Of a stretch of DNA of 64,000 nt, positions 25,201-64,000 are shown piece by piece. Made by a program: the position numbers and the translations under genes. Each line of letters opens with the position of its first letter. Within the stretch, counting starts at the first letter, position 1. The notes beneath the pieces were generated by a model, which saw only the letters and a list, made by a program, of their open reading frames with translations, did not search any database and had not been told where the DNA came from. The DNA comes from Odiellus spinosus (Eukaryota; Arthropoda; Arachnida; Opiliones; Phalangiidae). The stretch lies in the NCBI GenBank assembly GCA_963920705.1, contig OY987231.1, forward strand, positions 24,192,200-24,256,199, read 5' to 3'.

Positions 25201-26319
25201 CTATTTATTTTTAATCAACTGACTTCAGAATTTTAGGGCTTTCTAAGATTGTCTCGTGACTTTCTTAAGGCACATATTTAAGAGTTTTTGGCCTACAATT
25301 TGATATAGTCCAATCAATCGATACAATACATGTATTTTGAAGACAACATTCCGCGGGATTTGGAAAAACTAAAGGAGAAACTGAGCAAATATTCCGTGGC
25401 CTTTTAAAATTATATAAAAAAAAAACTAACAGAGTCTATAGTAAAAAATAAAAATATATTTGAAAAGGAAAATAAATAGGGCCCCCAGGGTGATACAATC
25501 GATAAGACCTAGATTTCATTACCACATAGCTACAAGATGGTAAACTTTGTGGAAAATGGGTCAAAACTAAAACTATATACACTGTGACGCTAAAATATAT
25601 AGGAGGCCAAGTATTATATCAATTCTAAGAGAAAGTGATTGATTTTTTTCGATGTTATACGTTGAGTCGTTGACGTCCAATAGGTAGGTCAAACAACTTA
25701 CACTTAAAGTTACTAACCCACCAAGGCCTTCGTTATTATTTAAATTTTAAACACTCTTTGCAACAAGTTTTCTACTTTGAAAAATTTACTCGTTGACACG
25801 CTTAAAACCTAGCTGGATTAAAACTAGGTCAAATGGTTTTTCATCTAGCCCTAGTCTCATGATATTCAGAAGCCATGAAAATGATTATTTTTTCTCTTTC
25901 AAATTATTAATCAATGATGTTGGATTAAAATATCGAATTCGCAACTACACTAGGCATCAATTCCTCGAACCCTTGTAACTTTGAAATTGAATAACGAAAA
26001 ATGAAACAAATGAACAATCAAGGATGATGAGGAATTGTTAATGGTAAATTTTGTAAACAAACCAGCAAAGGAAAGGAGTCAAGGACACGCAGATGGGCAG
26101 AGAAAGCAAAGGCTTAACGAATAATCAAATCAGACCACTTACTTTCTGTAAGATGTAACCGGTATTCGAATAGATGCCCCTGAAAATTAAAGTTTTATAA
26201 TTATAAGTTACTTAAATAAACAAATATATTAAAATAATTAGATAAATACCTGGAAATAATACGCCATCGATAACTAATAAGGGAAGTTTACGTTTCAGCT
26301 GAATCACAGAGCCCGCCAT
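19208..26319 (-). CDS. LONP2: Peroxisomal Lon protease, 15 exons, complete
   Basis: ATP-dependent serine protease of the peroxisome matrix (human LONP2, 852 aa; here 846). Minus-strand exons 5' to 3': 26319-26250, 26179-26143, 24261-24168, 23510-23315, 23064-22952, 22877-22725, 22540-21875, 21809-21730, 21666-21570, 21506-21371, 21244-20991, 20927-20715, 20639-20436, 20374-20264, 19324-19208. All phases fit. The N-terminal substrate domain (exons 1-6) includes [20 protein letters not shown]+: Walker A GPPGVGKT about 371-378, Walker [10 protein letters not shown]. Protease: DGPSAG with catalytic Ser about 735, and GGIKEK with Lys about 778, the usual 43-residue spacing. The last exon ends VVSKL, a type 1 peroxisomal signal, and was found as a short frame 0.9 kb beyond exon 14. 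Intron 2 (1.9 kb) contains two repeats. Confidence 0.97.
19325..20263. other. LONP2 last intron (939 bp)
   Basis: Bounded on the minus strand by ATT|GTAAGTTG (donor) and CTTTAG|AAGGATC (acceptor). The content is AT-rich with one AAGCTAAGCCTAATT motif near 20055 and no snoRNA-like C/D boxes. A 60-codon plus frame at 19490 has no family resemblance. Confidence 0.75.
23751..24114. mobile_element. TA-flanked MITE, copy 3, in LONP2 intron 3
   Basis: Ends TAAAGGGAGAATGCAAC (left) and its reverse complement (GTTGCATTCTCCCTTTA, right), 364 bp, with TA at both borders. It lies between LONP2 exons 3 and 4. No coding capacity. Confidence 0.85.
24957..25077. repeat. Dispersed repeat, copy in LONP2 intron 2
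   Basis: TGATCTGAAGAGGTCCTCAA, then CTACAAAA and CTCGGGGAAGTCTT, matches 47836-47955 in a kismet intron, same orientation, at roughly 80% identity by eye. Loosely similar AAGACCTCG repeats occur at 31950-32015. Its nature is unknown; there are no terminal repeats. Confidence 0.75.
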
Positions 26320-27824
26320 CTTTGACATAAGAAATTACCATGGAGGAAAGATACTTTCAAAATTTTTTATATCCATATCCAAAGAGTATAATGATTCAAT
26401 AGTCTTTGTCCATTTCATAAACAGTGTTTACAGCCATGGAGCAATAAGAATGAGTCAACGTAATTGTAACGGCACGTTGGTATAGTCACGGATTAATTAA
26501 TTAATGCCTTCTTGAAGTTTTTGGCGTTTTCTTTGGGATGCTCCAACTGATCCCGCAAAATACATCGCTTCAATGGCTTACGGAACGCTTCGGGTGCAGT
26601 CGGAGCATCCCTAACACCGTAAGATATTTTACAATTTCGTAAGAATTAAAACCGCAAGACGTTGTTTTAGCCCATTTTTCTTACTTTGCTTCATGGGTGT
26701 AGGTCTTAAGATATTTACGGATACACCGTTTTCTGGTCATAATAAAAATAAAAACTATTCACCATTTTTTGACCAACAGCCCATACACCCTCTAGTAATG
26801 GTGGCCAATCTAACATGGCATCACGTGACCGATTTTTTGCGGGAAAATTTGAACGCTGAAAAACGCGAACAAGCACCAATAATTAACCGGAAATAAAGAG
26901 AATAGTAATTAGAATCGCGAAAATTCGTCTACAACCGCCACTAAAATACTTCAAATTTGTATTTGCTTGGCTTAACGTTTAAGCCTTGAACTTTTTTGTT
27001 TTTTTTTGTACCGTTACTGGGAACTTTAGGTCGCTAGCTCCATCCTCTTTCCCAGATGAAAAGCGAATGAAAATCCAAATTAAATCTCTCCTCAATCGTA
27101 TCAAAACTAGTTTTCCCCCTCTTGGACCAAAAATCTCTCCCCTAATTTGAAGAACATTTCTTTAAAGTTGAAGCGCTACCCAAAAGGGGAGAGGGGGTGA
27201 ATTTATTCGGATTCTTGAATTTTTCTGTATTCGTGGAGGGTTGTTTTTTCTATACATACATCTAATCGAATACATTTTGACGAATTTAAATATAAAAGAA
27301 AATAACGTAAAATAAATTTTCGCTTACCAAATCTATATTTAATAATAATCCACTTTTGTTACGCTCATTTTCTGCATAATTTTGAAAGCCAATTTACGGG
27401 TCAATAACCGAAACCTCGTCAAGCACAAAGAGTACTTTTTTTTTTCTGAAAAACAAAAGAATACAAGCGCGGGATAAAATGTGTTTTTATTTCTTCTGTA
27501 TATTTAAGTTAGGCGGAAAAATTCTTATTTCAGCCGGGTGACCGGTTACTCACCTTGAAATACGAGATATTGGCGTTTCAGGGTTCATTTACTTCTGGCG
27601 TTTCTAAATGATAAAAATAAATTATAGCGGAAATGTAATAATTTGATTAGTATTCCTATTACCTAACTTTAATGTTTAATCCGACTTCTACATTGCTGGC
27701 AAGATTTTTCACAATTTGCTTCATTAACAGCGATAATCGCTATTACCTAATTTGTATATAATCGCGTAAGATTTCATCGGAGCTCAAAGTGATACTACCA
27801 GGAGTCTATAACTTTAAACTATAA
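26320..27824. other. Region upstream of LONP2
   Basis: It must contain the LONP2 promoter and 5' untranslated region; no TATA box or initiator can be named with confidence. At 26538-26552 and about 26594-26613 an imperfect inverted repeat, GGGATGCTCCAACTG against CAGTCGGAGCATCCC, flanks about 45 bp. No further gene is supported. Confidence 0.5.
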
Positions 27825-28153
27825 CAGTTGCCACAGTTTTTTCAGATTCAAATTCCCAGACTTTTCCCAACGATTTTCCCTGACTGTTTCGGCTAATACT
27901 ACATAATTTTTAACCTTTTATTATTTATATAATCGCGTTCGCCAAACTTTTCGCACGCGTATCTTTGTTCTAATCTATACAACTGACACGCCGTCAGCCG
28001 AGAATCTTTTCCGCGCGGATATTAATCGGAATTTCCTGGCTTCTCCAAAGATCTTTATATTCCCTGCCTTTTTAAAATATCTTAACATTCCCCGACTTTT
28101 TTTGGTTCATTTTCAAATTCCCTGACTTCTCGTTGTCCCGTGGCAACCCCCTG
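27825..28153 (+). mobile_element. hAT-like MITE, full length
   Basis: Ends CAGTTGCCACAG and GTGGCAACCCCCTG are imperfect terminal inverted repeats. The centre matches the copies at 2758 and 55431 (CGCGTTCGCCAAACT, TCTATACAACTGACACG). The flanks ACTATAA and ACTATAG look like a slightly decayed target duplication. Confidence 0.82.
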
Positions 28154-29089
28154 ACTATAGACTCTCGATAATACCCCACGATTTCGGCCACATGTTTAAG
28201 CCAAACTCCTAGGACGAAGGAAAAGGTTAAGTCTCACAGAAAATATTGAAAAATACATATTTTTTTGTCAAACCTCACAACAAAAAATGGAATAAGACAA
28301 AGGTCAAGTCTCGCAAAAAATCATAAAGTAATCGGTAAAAATACAAAAAAGGTCAAGTCTCATAAAAATAAAGGTCACCAACAACTTAAAATCAGGAAAA
28401 TGTCTTACAAAAATTGAATAGAAATTAAATGAGCTGGAAAAAGGCGGGGTTAGGCTTAGGGATATTTTCTAAAAGGGAGAATGAAGCCCACTAATTTCTA
28501 CTTGAATATCCGATTTTTAAAGGGAATCTAAGAAAGATTTCCTAATTTTCATAACCAATTCGGCCCTGAAATTTCTAAACTTTGTACTCGCTTAAATTGG
28601 TATATTTTGATAAGTTTCACCATTTTCTAACTCTTTGTAGTACATCTTGAAACAGTTTAAAATAAAAATATTACAAAAATTTCCCGATTTTGTTAAATTT
28701 TTTGAAATAATAAATACTAAGCTACTAGCTTCATCTTTTGCGCAGACTTTATGCGGAACGAAATTAGCGACCGAGGTAAAAACCGGATATTCTTACGTAA
28801 TAACTATTGTCAATAAAATATTTTACTTTTCTTTGCCCTAAATTACGCGGTTTATAGGATAGAAAAACAACTTAAGCCTCGAGGCGATCGGAACCAGAGA
28901 TTTGATCACTCTTTCTTCTTCCACTAGGAATTAACCTAATTATTACGTACCGGCTAAAAATTGAAATTATAAGCTACGGACGTGGTTGGTGAAAAAACAT
29001 TTTGTACAGAATTGTTTTTGAGGGTGATTTCATTTTGTATAATTCATACAATTTGCATAATAAAATTCAACGAATTCAATTATTATTAA
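28154..29089. other. Gene-free stretch
   Basis: Positions 28215-28370 hold several degenerate AAAGGTCAAGTCTCA repeats. A lone MITE-like end AAAAGGGAGAATGAAGCCC lies at 28473-28491. No gene was recognised. Confidence 0.5.
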
Positions 29090-29475
29090 ATAGACTAAAA
29101 TTCATCTAATTGATATTAAAAAGCTTAGAATTCATCAAATTGATATTAAAAAGCTTAGAATTCATCTAATTGATATTAAAAAACTTAGATTTCATCGAGT
29201 TGATATTAAAAAGCTTAGATTTCATCGAGTTGATATCAAAAGCTTAGAATTCATCTAATTGATATTAAAAAGCTTAGAATTCATTGAATTTATATTAAAT
29301 CATTCCAAAATAATTAAATTTATTAAATAATTTAAATATGATAGAATTTTTGCAATAATTTCTAATTTAAATATGATAGAATTTTTGCAATAATTTCTAA
29401 TTTAAATATGATAGAATTTTTGCAATAATTTCTATTAATTTAAATATGATAGAATTTTAGCAATAATTTCTATTA
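29090..29475. repeat. Two adjacent AT-rich minisatellites
   Basis: First, 29090-29295: about seven units of 30-31 bp following AAAAAGCTTAGAATTCATCT and AATTGATATT. Second, about 29322-29475: four units of 39-46 bp following AATTTAAATATGATAGAATT and TTTGCAATAATTTCT. Confidence 0.9.
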
Positions 29476-32400
29476 ATTTTAAATTACGCAGTGTTAATAA
29501 GATAATTAACTGAAATTTTTAATGCGTGTCCGCAACAGGGTGGGGGGTGAGGAGGATATAGGAAAATAATATAAATAGGAGCCGGAGCAATTCAAGGTTT
29601 CTACGTTTTCAACAATAAAGGGCCCAAATTCAAGTTCTAAGTTAGATTTTTTTTGTTTCTTTCTATAGAAAAACCTATTTCGAGCGATGATATAAAACTT
29701 TATTCTTTTTTTATATAAAACTTTTGTATCACTGCATTTCATTTCACTAAAAATTTGAAAAAAATAAATTATTTCTATAGATTGGAATAACCTTCAAAAA
29801 TTTTAACTTTTATATCGTTATCACCAGGAATACGATAGAAAATTTGTTAAATTACATTTCTAGGGAAGGAAAATCTTTGGCTTTGGATGCTCGGGACTCG
29901 AGGGTACTTAGAAACCAATGGGGGGATTTGGTACCTCGTACGAATTTGTACGTTGTTATAGATTTTGTACGATGTACTTGCGGGGCTCGCTGGAAGATAG
30001 TTTCCTAAATGATCCCTTAATTCATCAAAAAATAATTCATTTCCTTTAAGTATTTATTACACTTGTACAAACACTATTATAAAGTAATGCAAATACAGTC
30101 AGGCGAACTTTTTTTTTTATCATCATCTTTTGTTAATGTTTCTCTTATTCACCAACGAAATGGAGTTTTAAGTCTTTAATTTCGAGTTCCAGCCGTATTT
30201 TTAATAATTATTATTATTTTTTTTTGAAACCGCAAGGCAGAAGGCACAAAAGTTGTATGTTTCTTTTAGTGGTCGCCACACCATTTTCTTATTTTTTGTT
30301 TGTTTTGTTTTAAAGCCTTCGACCGTAAGGTTTCCAACACCACTTTTAATTATATTTATAAAACTTTGTATTATTGTTATTTTTTTGTTTTTTCTTAATC
30401 TAAATAACGGACTAAATACGATTTTAATAATCAATGGCTGAACAGTTTATTTCGTAGATTGCGTTAGACCAGCCACGAGTTTGGAATAATACTATATTTT
30501 ACGGAGTCAAAAAGGGGCGTATATTTCTTTAGAGTCGAAGAAAAACTTCGAAATAGAACCAAATATGATAAAAATTGGACCAAATAACCGCGGAGTTCGT
30601 ATCTTCGTTATTTGTACACCAATTTCGAATAATTGGTCTTATTTCAAAGAAAGCGTCCCAAATTTGAAACCTATCCAACTCCGTCATTATCTTAACTTTA
30701 TTCTCCATAAAATTAATTTTTTCTAACCCAATATAGTGAAAAACGAAAACTAAAAGTAACTTTTTTATTAGGTGAAAATCTTTCGCGATATTTCTTTGCA
30801 TAGGGGGCAATGGCGGTTTATAGACCCGTTTCAGATAGGAGTGATTAAAATCTCCGGTAATTAACGAACAAAATTAATTTTTGAGTTTCGTATTCTACGG
30901 ACGCGGAGGAGAGTTTAGTGGTTAGTATAATTAAAACCCGAATAAAATTAAAATAAGCTGATTTAAAACAGTTTTTTTTAAAGGCACTAGTAGAGGGAAA
31001 TTATTTAACCGTTTTAGTTTTCCAAGTTGTACGTAACTTTTTAACCGGAATATTTTAATTTCTGCCTAATTATAATTAGTAATGGTTAGTACCGAGTTAT
31101 ATAACGCGGCGTACCTGTAATATACCGTTATTTTTGGGGATTAAGTTCCGAAATTGTAAATCTTAAGTTGAAACCTTTATAAAAATGTTATTTTTTATTG
31201 TGGCCTGAATCATCCTATATTATAATTTATACATATTACTAAAAACACGTTTCAAATAAGAAAACAAATACTTTTTCTTTTAAAACCTAGAAATTTCGTA
31301 GGTTTTTTTTTAATTACTGTTAGTATTTTTATTTAATTTTCAAACTGTTTGACTGTTGATTACTAAAACCATATTTACGTTGCGTTTAATTAATTTCTGT
31401 TTGCGTAAATCTACTCGTTTTGAAGATTTATTCGTTCGGGAGAGGAGCGGGTGGAAAAAACCTAATTTTATAAACACCTACAAAAACCACTGTTGATTTA
31501 TTGTTTTGTTTCGTAATTTGTTTGTTTTAAACTCGTTAAAGTGTGTAGTAAAATAAATACCCAGTTATAAGCTGCCCGTTTTTGAAAATAGACATATATT
31601 TACAAGTTGTAACTGGACTGCCTTGACGGGGAGAGTAAACAATTTATATTTGTTTGCTATATATATATATATATACCTGAATTCTGAAGTTGGTTTTGTT
31701 TTTATTAATTTTATATGATCATTTTTATATTTACTGCGTGATGAATTTTTTTACATCTTCAAATCTCTGCCCGTTTTTCCCCGTATTTTATACGAACTCA
31801 AAATTATTCTCATCTAAGACTCCGACAGTGAACTATCGTAACTTTTGGAATACCACAAAGTGACACTGATTTGACAGTTTGGTTTCTAATTTTTTAAAAT
31901 ACTCGTAGAGGTTTTGAAAAATTTGAATGAAGAGATGGTTCCTTTATCATTAAGACCTCGTTAAAAGGTAACTAAAGACCTCGAGTTACTAGAGGTCTCT
32001 TTTAAGACCTCGCAAAGGTACGAAGTTTCGTATACCATACAAAGGTTCCAAAAGTCTACACCGCAATGATTATTGGCGCTAGTTATTGGCTCATTTTAGG
32101 GAACCTTGAAACAGTTATTACCATTAAGAATCCAGACCCTAAAAATCTCACGAATTTATCGAAAGAATATTTTGTGACGCGAATAAACCCTGGCTTTTAT
32201 ATATCCAGATATTTTCATCAGAACGAATCACGCGGTCTATTACCTTAGCACCTTGGTATCCCAGAAATTACGTAACTAGTATCTGTAAGAGAAGTTGAAC
32301 TAAAATTCGAAGAAGTTATTTAAAAATAATTTATCCTAAAAATGATTAAATAGGGGTCACTTAAGTACGGAAAATTGAAGGAATTTTATAAAAAAATTAT

Positions 32401-33830
32401 TCTGGGAATGTTTTAAATTTAAATTAAAATTTAAGTGTTCGTGGCGATTTTTTTTACGGTTGCAAAGATTAGTTTTAAAATTATTTTTGGTTAATCTGAA
32501 TATAATTGTTATTAAGTGGCATTTTTGTCGAGGTATCTGTTAATTTTTTTTTAGTATTTAAAGATAGAGCTAACTCGAACCCAAATGAAATTAGTGTTGG
32601 CCAATAGCGTAATTTAACCAATATCAAAGTTTATTGGTCTAGACAGATATTTTTGGCCAAAAAAATTGTCATTAGAAGCGAGAATATCCGTTATTTAGTC
32701 GCGAAACCTCGATATTGGTAAAACCTCGACATCAACCATCACTACAATTAAGATTTCACTAATTAAATCATTTTTTTAAATTATTTTACGAAGTTCCGAG
32801 CCAAAATACATTTTTTTTGTCATTTTTAATTCCTTGTTTTTATTTTTTTTTCCAAAAGACCCGTAAAGATGAGGATTTTTTTCATATATATAATTTTTTT
32901 TGGGGGGAAAACTGCTCTAAAACGTTTTTCAAATGGCGTTATTTTTTTTTTTACATCAACGAGAAATTTATTTTTGCACTAATTATATAATTTGTTTTAC
33001 TTTCAATTATTTTTTCCCATCTTAAAATAGGCGAGAGCAGTTGTTTCATTTCGTCCATATAAATTAAAAACAGAAAAATAAAAAACTACGAAACGAAAAA
33101 CTTGCCGTTTAAAAACCTAACGAAAGAACCATTTTTTTCCGTTACTTGTTTTTTCTATAAAATGTAAAATTGAAGAATCATTTGTACATAATCTCATTCG
33201 CAAAAATTTATATCCAGTCATTCTCACACTCAAACAATAAATACTAGCAATTATTATATTTTCTCGAGAAATTGAATGGGAATTTGGGGAATTCTCGCGT
33301 AACTCGGAAAATTCAAAACTAAAAAACTATTAATTTCAAAAAAAAAAAAAAAAGGAGACCTTGGGAAAGGTTAACTTTTCCAGTTTTTATGTAAAATAAT
33401 TGTGGCAAAAATTCATTGCGCTCATTGATCGTTTTCAATAAAAGATTTTCCAGATCCAATTTTTATCTTTCCGATATTTTCTTCAATATAAAACACGGAA
33501 ATAAGAGTTGGTTTTTAAATCACCGCGACGTATTTGTAGTTTTTACTTTTGAACTGGTGGTTTTTTTTACGCGTTTTGGGTTCAAACTTTACGAATAATT
33601 TAACCGCAATGAGGTGATTAAAACAATAATCCATTGGGATTAAATAATCCGAGTGGATTATTAAACGGCGTTAAACTTTGATCCCGCCCCCGATTTCGTT
33701 AATTACGTATTTACTCACCGCGCAACTTCCTGGCGATTTGATAAACTGAACTCGGACCGGATATCACAGGTTTTTCGCGTATTAATATTATATAGCTGGG
33801 GGTTTTTTTTTGTAAAAAGGAGACGCGTTG
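29476..33830. other. AT-rich region downstream of kismet
   Basis: On the minus strand this follows the kismet stop codon, so part of it is probably the 3' untranslated region. Reverse-complement AATAAA motifs (TTTATT) are frequent, so the end cannot be placed. An (AT)n microsatellite lies at about 31659-31675, long T runs at 32800-33130, and a 14-base A run at about 33340. The short frames here show no family features. Confidence 0.5.
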
Positions 33831-61953
<28,123 letters not shown>

Positions 61954-62516
61954 GACTCAACATATCACAATATCTCCCGAACTCCCGCGATTAAAATTAA
62001 TAAGTTATTCGTCTTCCAAAGATTCTTGCCCAAAATCATCCTTCTACATTATTGTTTTCCGAGCGGGAAAGGGGCCAAAATGGAAGGTGAAATTATTTTA
62101 CATCTAAAAGAGAATGAAATACCATTTGAGAAGCCTTATCATCAGCCTCATTGACTTAAGTGGGGGTGGGAAAAAGCGTTTAGTTCACCAAAAAGTAAAT
62201 ATAGCGTTATCAATTGAGCAAGTTGTTAATATAAAGAATTACTAAATTGAAGTGAAATGTGTCCGAGACAAGTATTCCAAGAAATATGTCATCATGGATT
62301 TACAAAACAAACACTTGATCAGGGTAGAATGGAAAAAAAAAAAACAAAAAAAACCAGAGAGATAGCGAGGGTCACGTGACTGACCACAGCTGGTTTTATT
62401 TCTACTATAACATATAATTCTAAAACAGGGGTATACCATAAAAATAATTAAATCTATAAATACTCAATTAAAATTTAAAACCCTACTCAAAAAGGACAAG
62501 TTATAACAATTTTTAA
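61954..62516. other. kismet upstream region
   Basis: Contains the 5' untranslated sequence and presumably the promoter or an upstream intron of kismet. An A-rich run (AAAAAAAAAAAACAAAAAAA-like) is at 62333-62352. No TATA box, initiator or exon is convincing. Confidence 0.45.
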
Positions 62517-62905
62517 CAGGGTTCGTACAAAATTTTGGAAGTTAATTTCCCTGACTTTTCCAGGTTTTCCCTGACCATTTCTAAATAATTTCCCTGACCC
62601 ATTTTAATACTTTTTTCATGAATATATTCTTACGAGCGAGATGTTGGCAATTCCCACATTTTATTTGACAGAGTTTATCAAACAACTTGAATCTTTAGGC
62701 AAATATTTTCAGTTTATAATAATTACGTTACAAACAGTTCCTTGACACATACGAAAATATTTATTTTCTCTGACCATTTGGGCTATTTTCAATTTCCCTG
62801 ACTTTTCCCTGACCTTTGGGACCACTTTCCAAATTCCCTGACTTTTTGGGCCAATTTCCAAATTCCCTGACTTTTCCAGGTTTTCCAGGTCATGTACGAA
62901 CCCTG
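62517..62905. mobile_element. hAT-like MITE, variant ends
   Basis: Ends CAGGGTTCGTACA and TGTACGAACCCTG are 13-bp perfect terminal inverted repeats. The interior holds TTCCCTGACTTTTCC blocks like the family at 27825. TTTAA abuts both ends. It lies upstream of the kismet start codon, about 560 bp away. Confidence 0.85.
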
Positions 62906-64000
62906 TTTAACTGTCAAGAGGAGCTTATCTAGCCTGGGAACTAAACGTGGTGGAAAATTAATAATTGTAACAATGTTTTTGGAAATTTCAGGTTATTGGG
63001 AACCCTGTCATTGATTTCAAGAAACAGAGTGACATCACATCATTAATATTCTAGTCATAAAAAGCCTAATTGTCGTGCTAGGGTTAAAAAGAACCATACA
63101 GTTTCCAAAAACACTTAAAAGCTTGGTCATAAATCTAGTGACATACGAGAAATGCAAAGATTCTAGCAAGAATAACTTAATGAAGACAAAAAGACAAAGT
63201 CCAACAGTATCCGACAGATAACACTGGGATTTGAATTGGGATTAAATCTAGTCATAACTATAAATTTTAAATGGCATTGTGTCCACGGTTTAGATAAAAC
63301 TTAAGTTTTTAAAAAAAATTATTATCAGACGAAGTATCCGTCTGATAGTCATAACTAGGTGTAAATATTCTAACTTTTCTAATATTCACTGTAAAACTGT
63401 GAACTGTAAAAATGTTTCACTTGTACTTCGGAAAATATAGGTGAAAATCCAAAATTTATTCTATTTTATTAGAACAATAAAAGAAAGGGCCATATTGAGA
63501 AAAGGGGAAATAGTTTTTACTAAAGAGGTTCAAGAAAATTCCATCACTCTTTCTAAGCTACGTCCTCATTACAATGTTGTCTGAACCTCTTAAATCTAAG
63601 ATTTGTTTATCCCACTTGAGTGAAAACTACGTTTAGTTAGGGGAAAATAATGCCACAAAATTAACAAGTGAATGGCTAGAATTTACACTAAAGATGGGCC
63701 AGCGTAAATTCATAAAAATCTCGCAAAGATTCTTGGAACATTGACTGACATTAATGGTATTATTTATTGAAAATATAACGGTATTAAGTGAATTGGAGAA
63801 AATACCAAGACCCTAAACTAAAGAATAGGAAGAGCAGTCTCCCACGTAGGGAAATACCTCGAGTAAACTAACCTAATGAACGTGGACAATTAAACTACAA
63901 ATATATTGTCAATTGATACCAATACCCGACTCTCTACTGGCTATCCTATTTCGATATTTTAAAGAGAAATATCAACGCAATTATTAATAATGTTTACATT
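62906..64000. other. Gene-free right end
   Basis: AT-rich sequence without recognised exons or repeats, apart from a short inverted motif CAGACGAAGTATCCGTCTG at about 63327-63345. It could be kismet 5' flank or first intron. Confidence 0.45.

Overview
This is nuclear DNA from an invertebrate animal. It is AT-rich, crowded with repeats, and carries spliced genes with GT-AG introns, many only 54 to 100 bp long. The proteins are clearly metazoan. The phylum cannot be fixed from the sequence; a protostome such as an arthropod is plausible but is not shown.

Layout. Positions 1 to about 17,100 hold no gene I can support. They hold minisatellites, a 2-kb tandem array, a nested fold-back element, an apparently perfect 302-bp inverted repeat, a CG-rich tandem array and small TA-flanked inverted-repeat elements. 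Three conserved genes follow. MEAK7/TLDC1 lies on the plus strand (17123-19017, 8 exons). The peroxisomal Lon protease LONP2 lies on the minus strand (26319 to 19208, 15 exons, 846 aa, ending in the peroxisomal signal SKL). The two are tail to tail, 190 bp apart. Positions 26.3 to 33.8 kb are intergenic and/or 3' untranslated sequence of the next gene. From 61953 to 33831 on the minus strand lies a complete CHD7/8/9-type chromatin remodeller (Drosophila name kismet) with 31 coding exons and 4,800 codons. All reading phases agree at every junction.

The most interesting content is inside the kismet introns. Nine box C/D snoRNA genes sit on the host strand in nine different introns, in three families of three. 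One family has a D' guide complementary to U6 snRNA that places the methylated base at A53. Human CHD8 also hosts the U6-A53 guides (SNORD8 and SNORD9), so the guide and its host appear to have stayed together. The other two families have D-box guides matching conserved large-subunit rRNA segments. The host protein is also unusual: its second chromodomain is interrupted by about 330 charged residues.

Two small transposon groups recur: one with CAGGG...CCCTG ends like hAT elements, and one with TA-flanked AAGGGANAATG ends. Several copies lie in the kismet and LONP2 introns.
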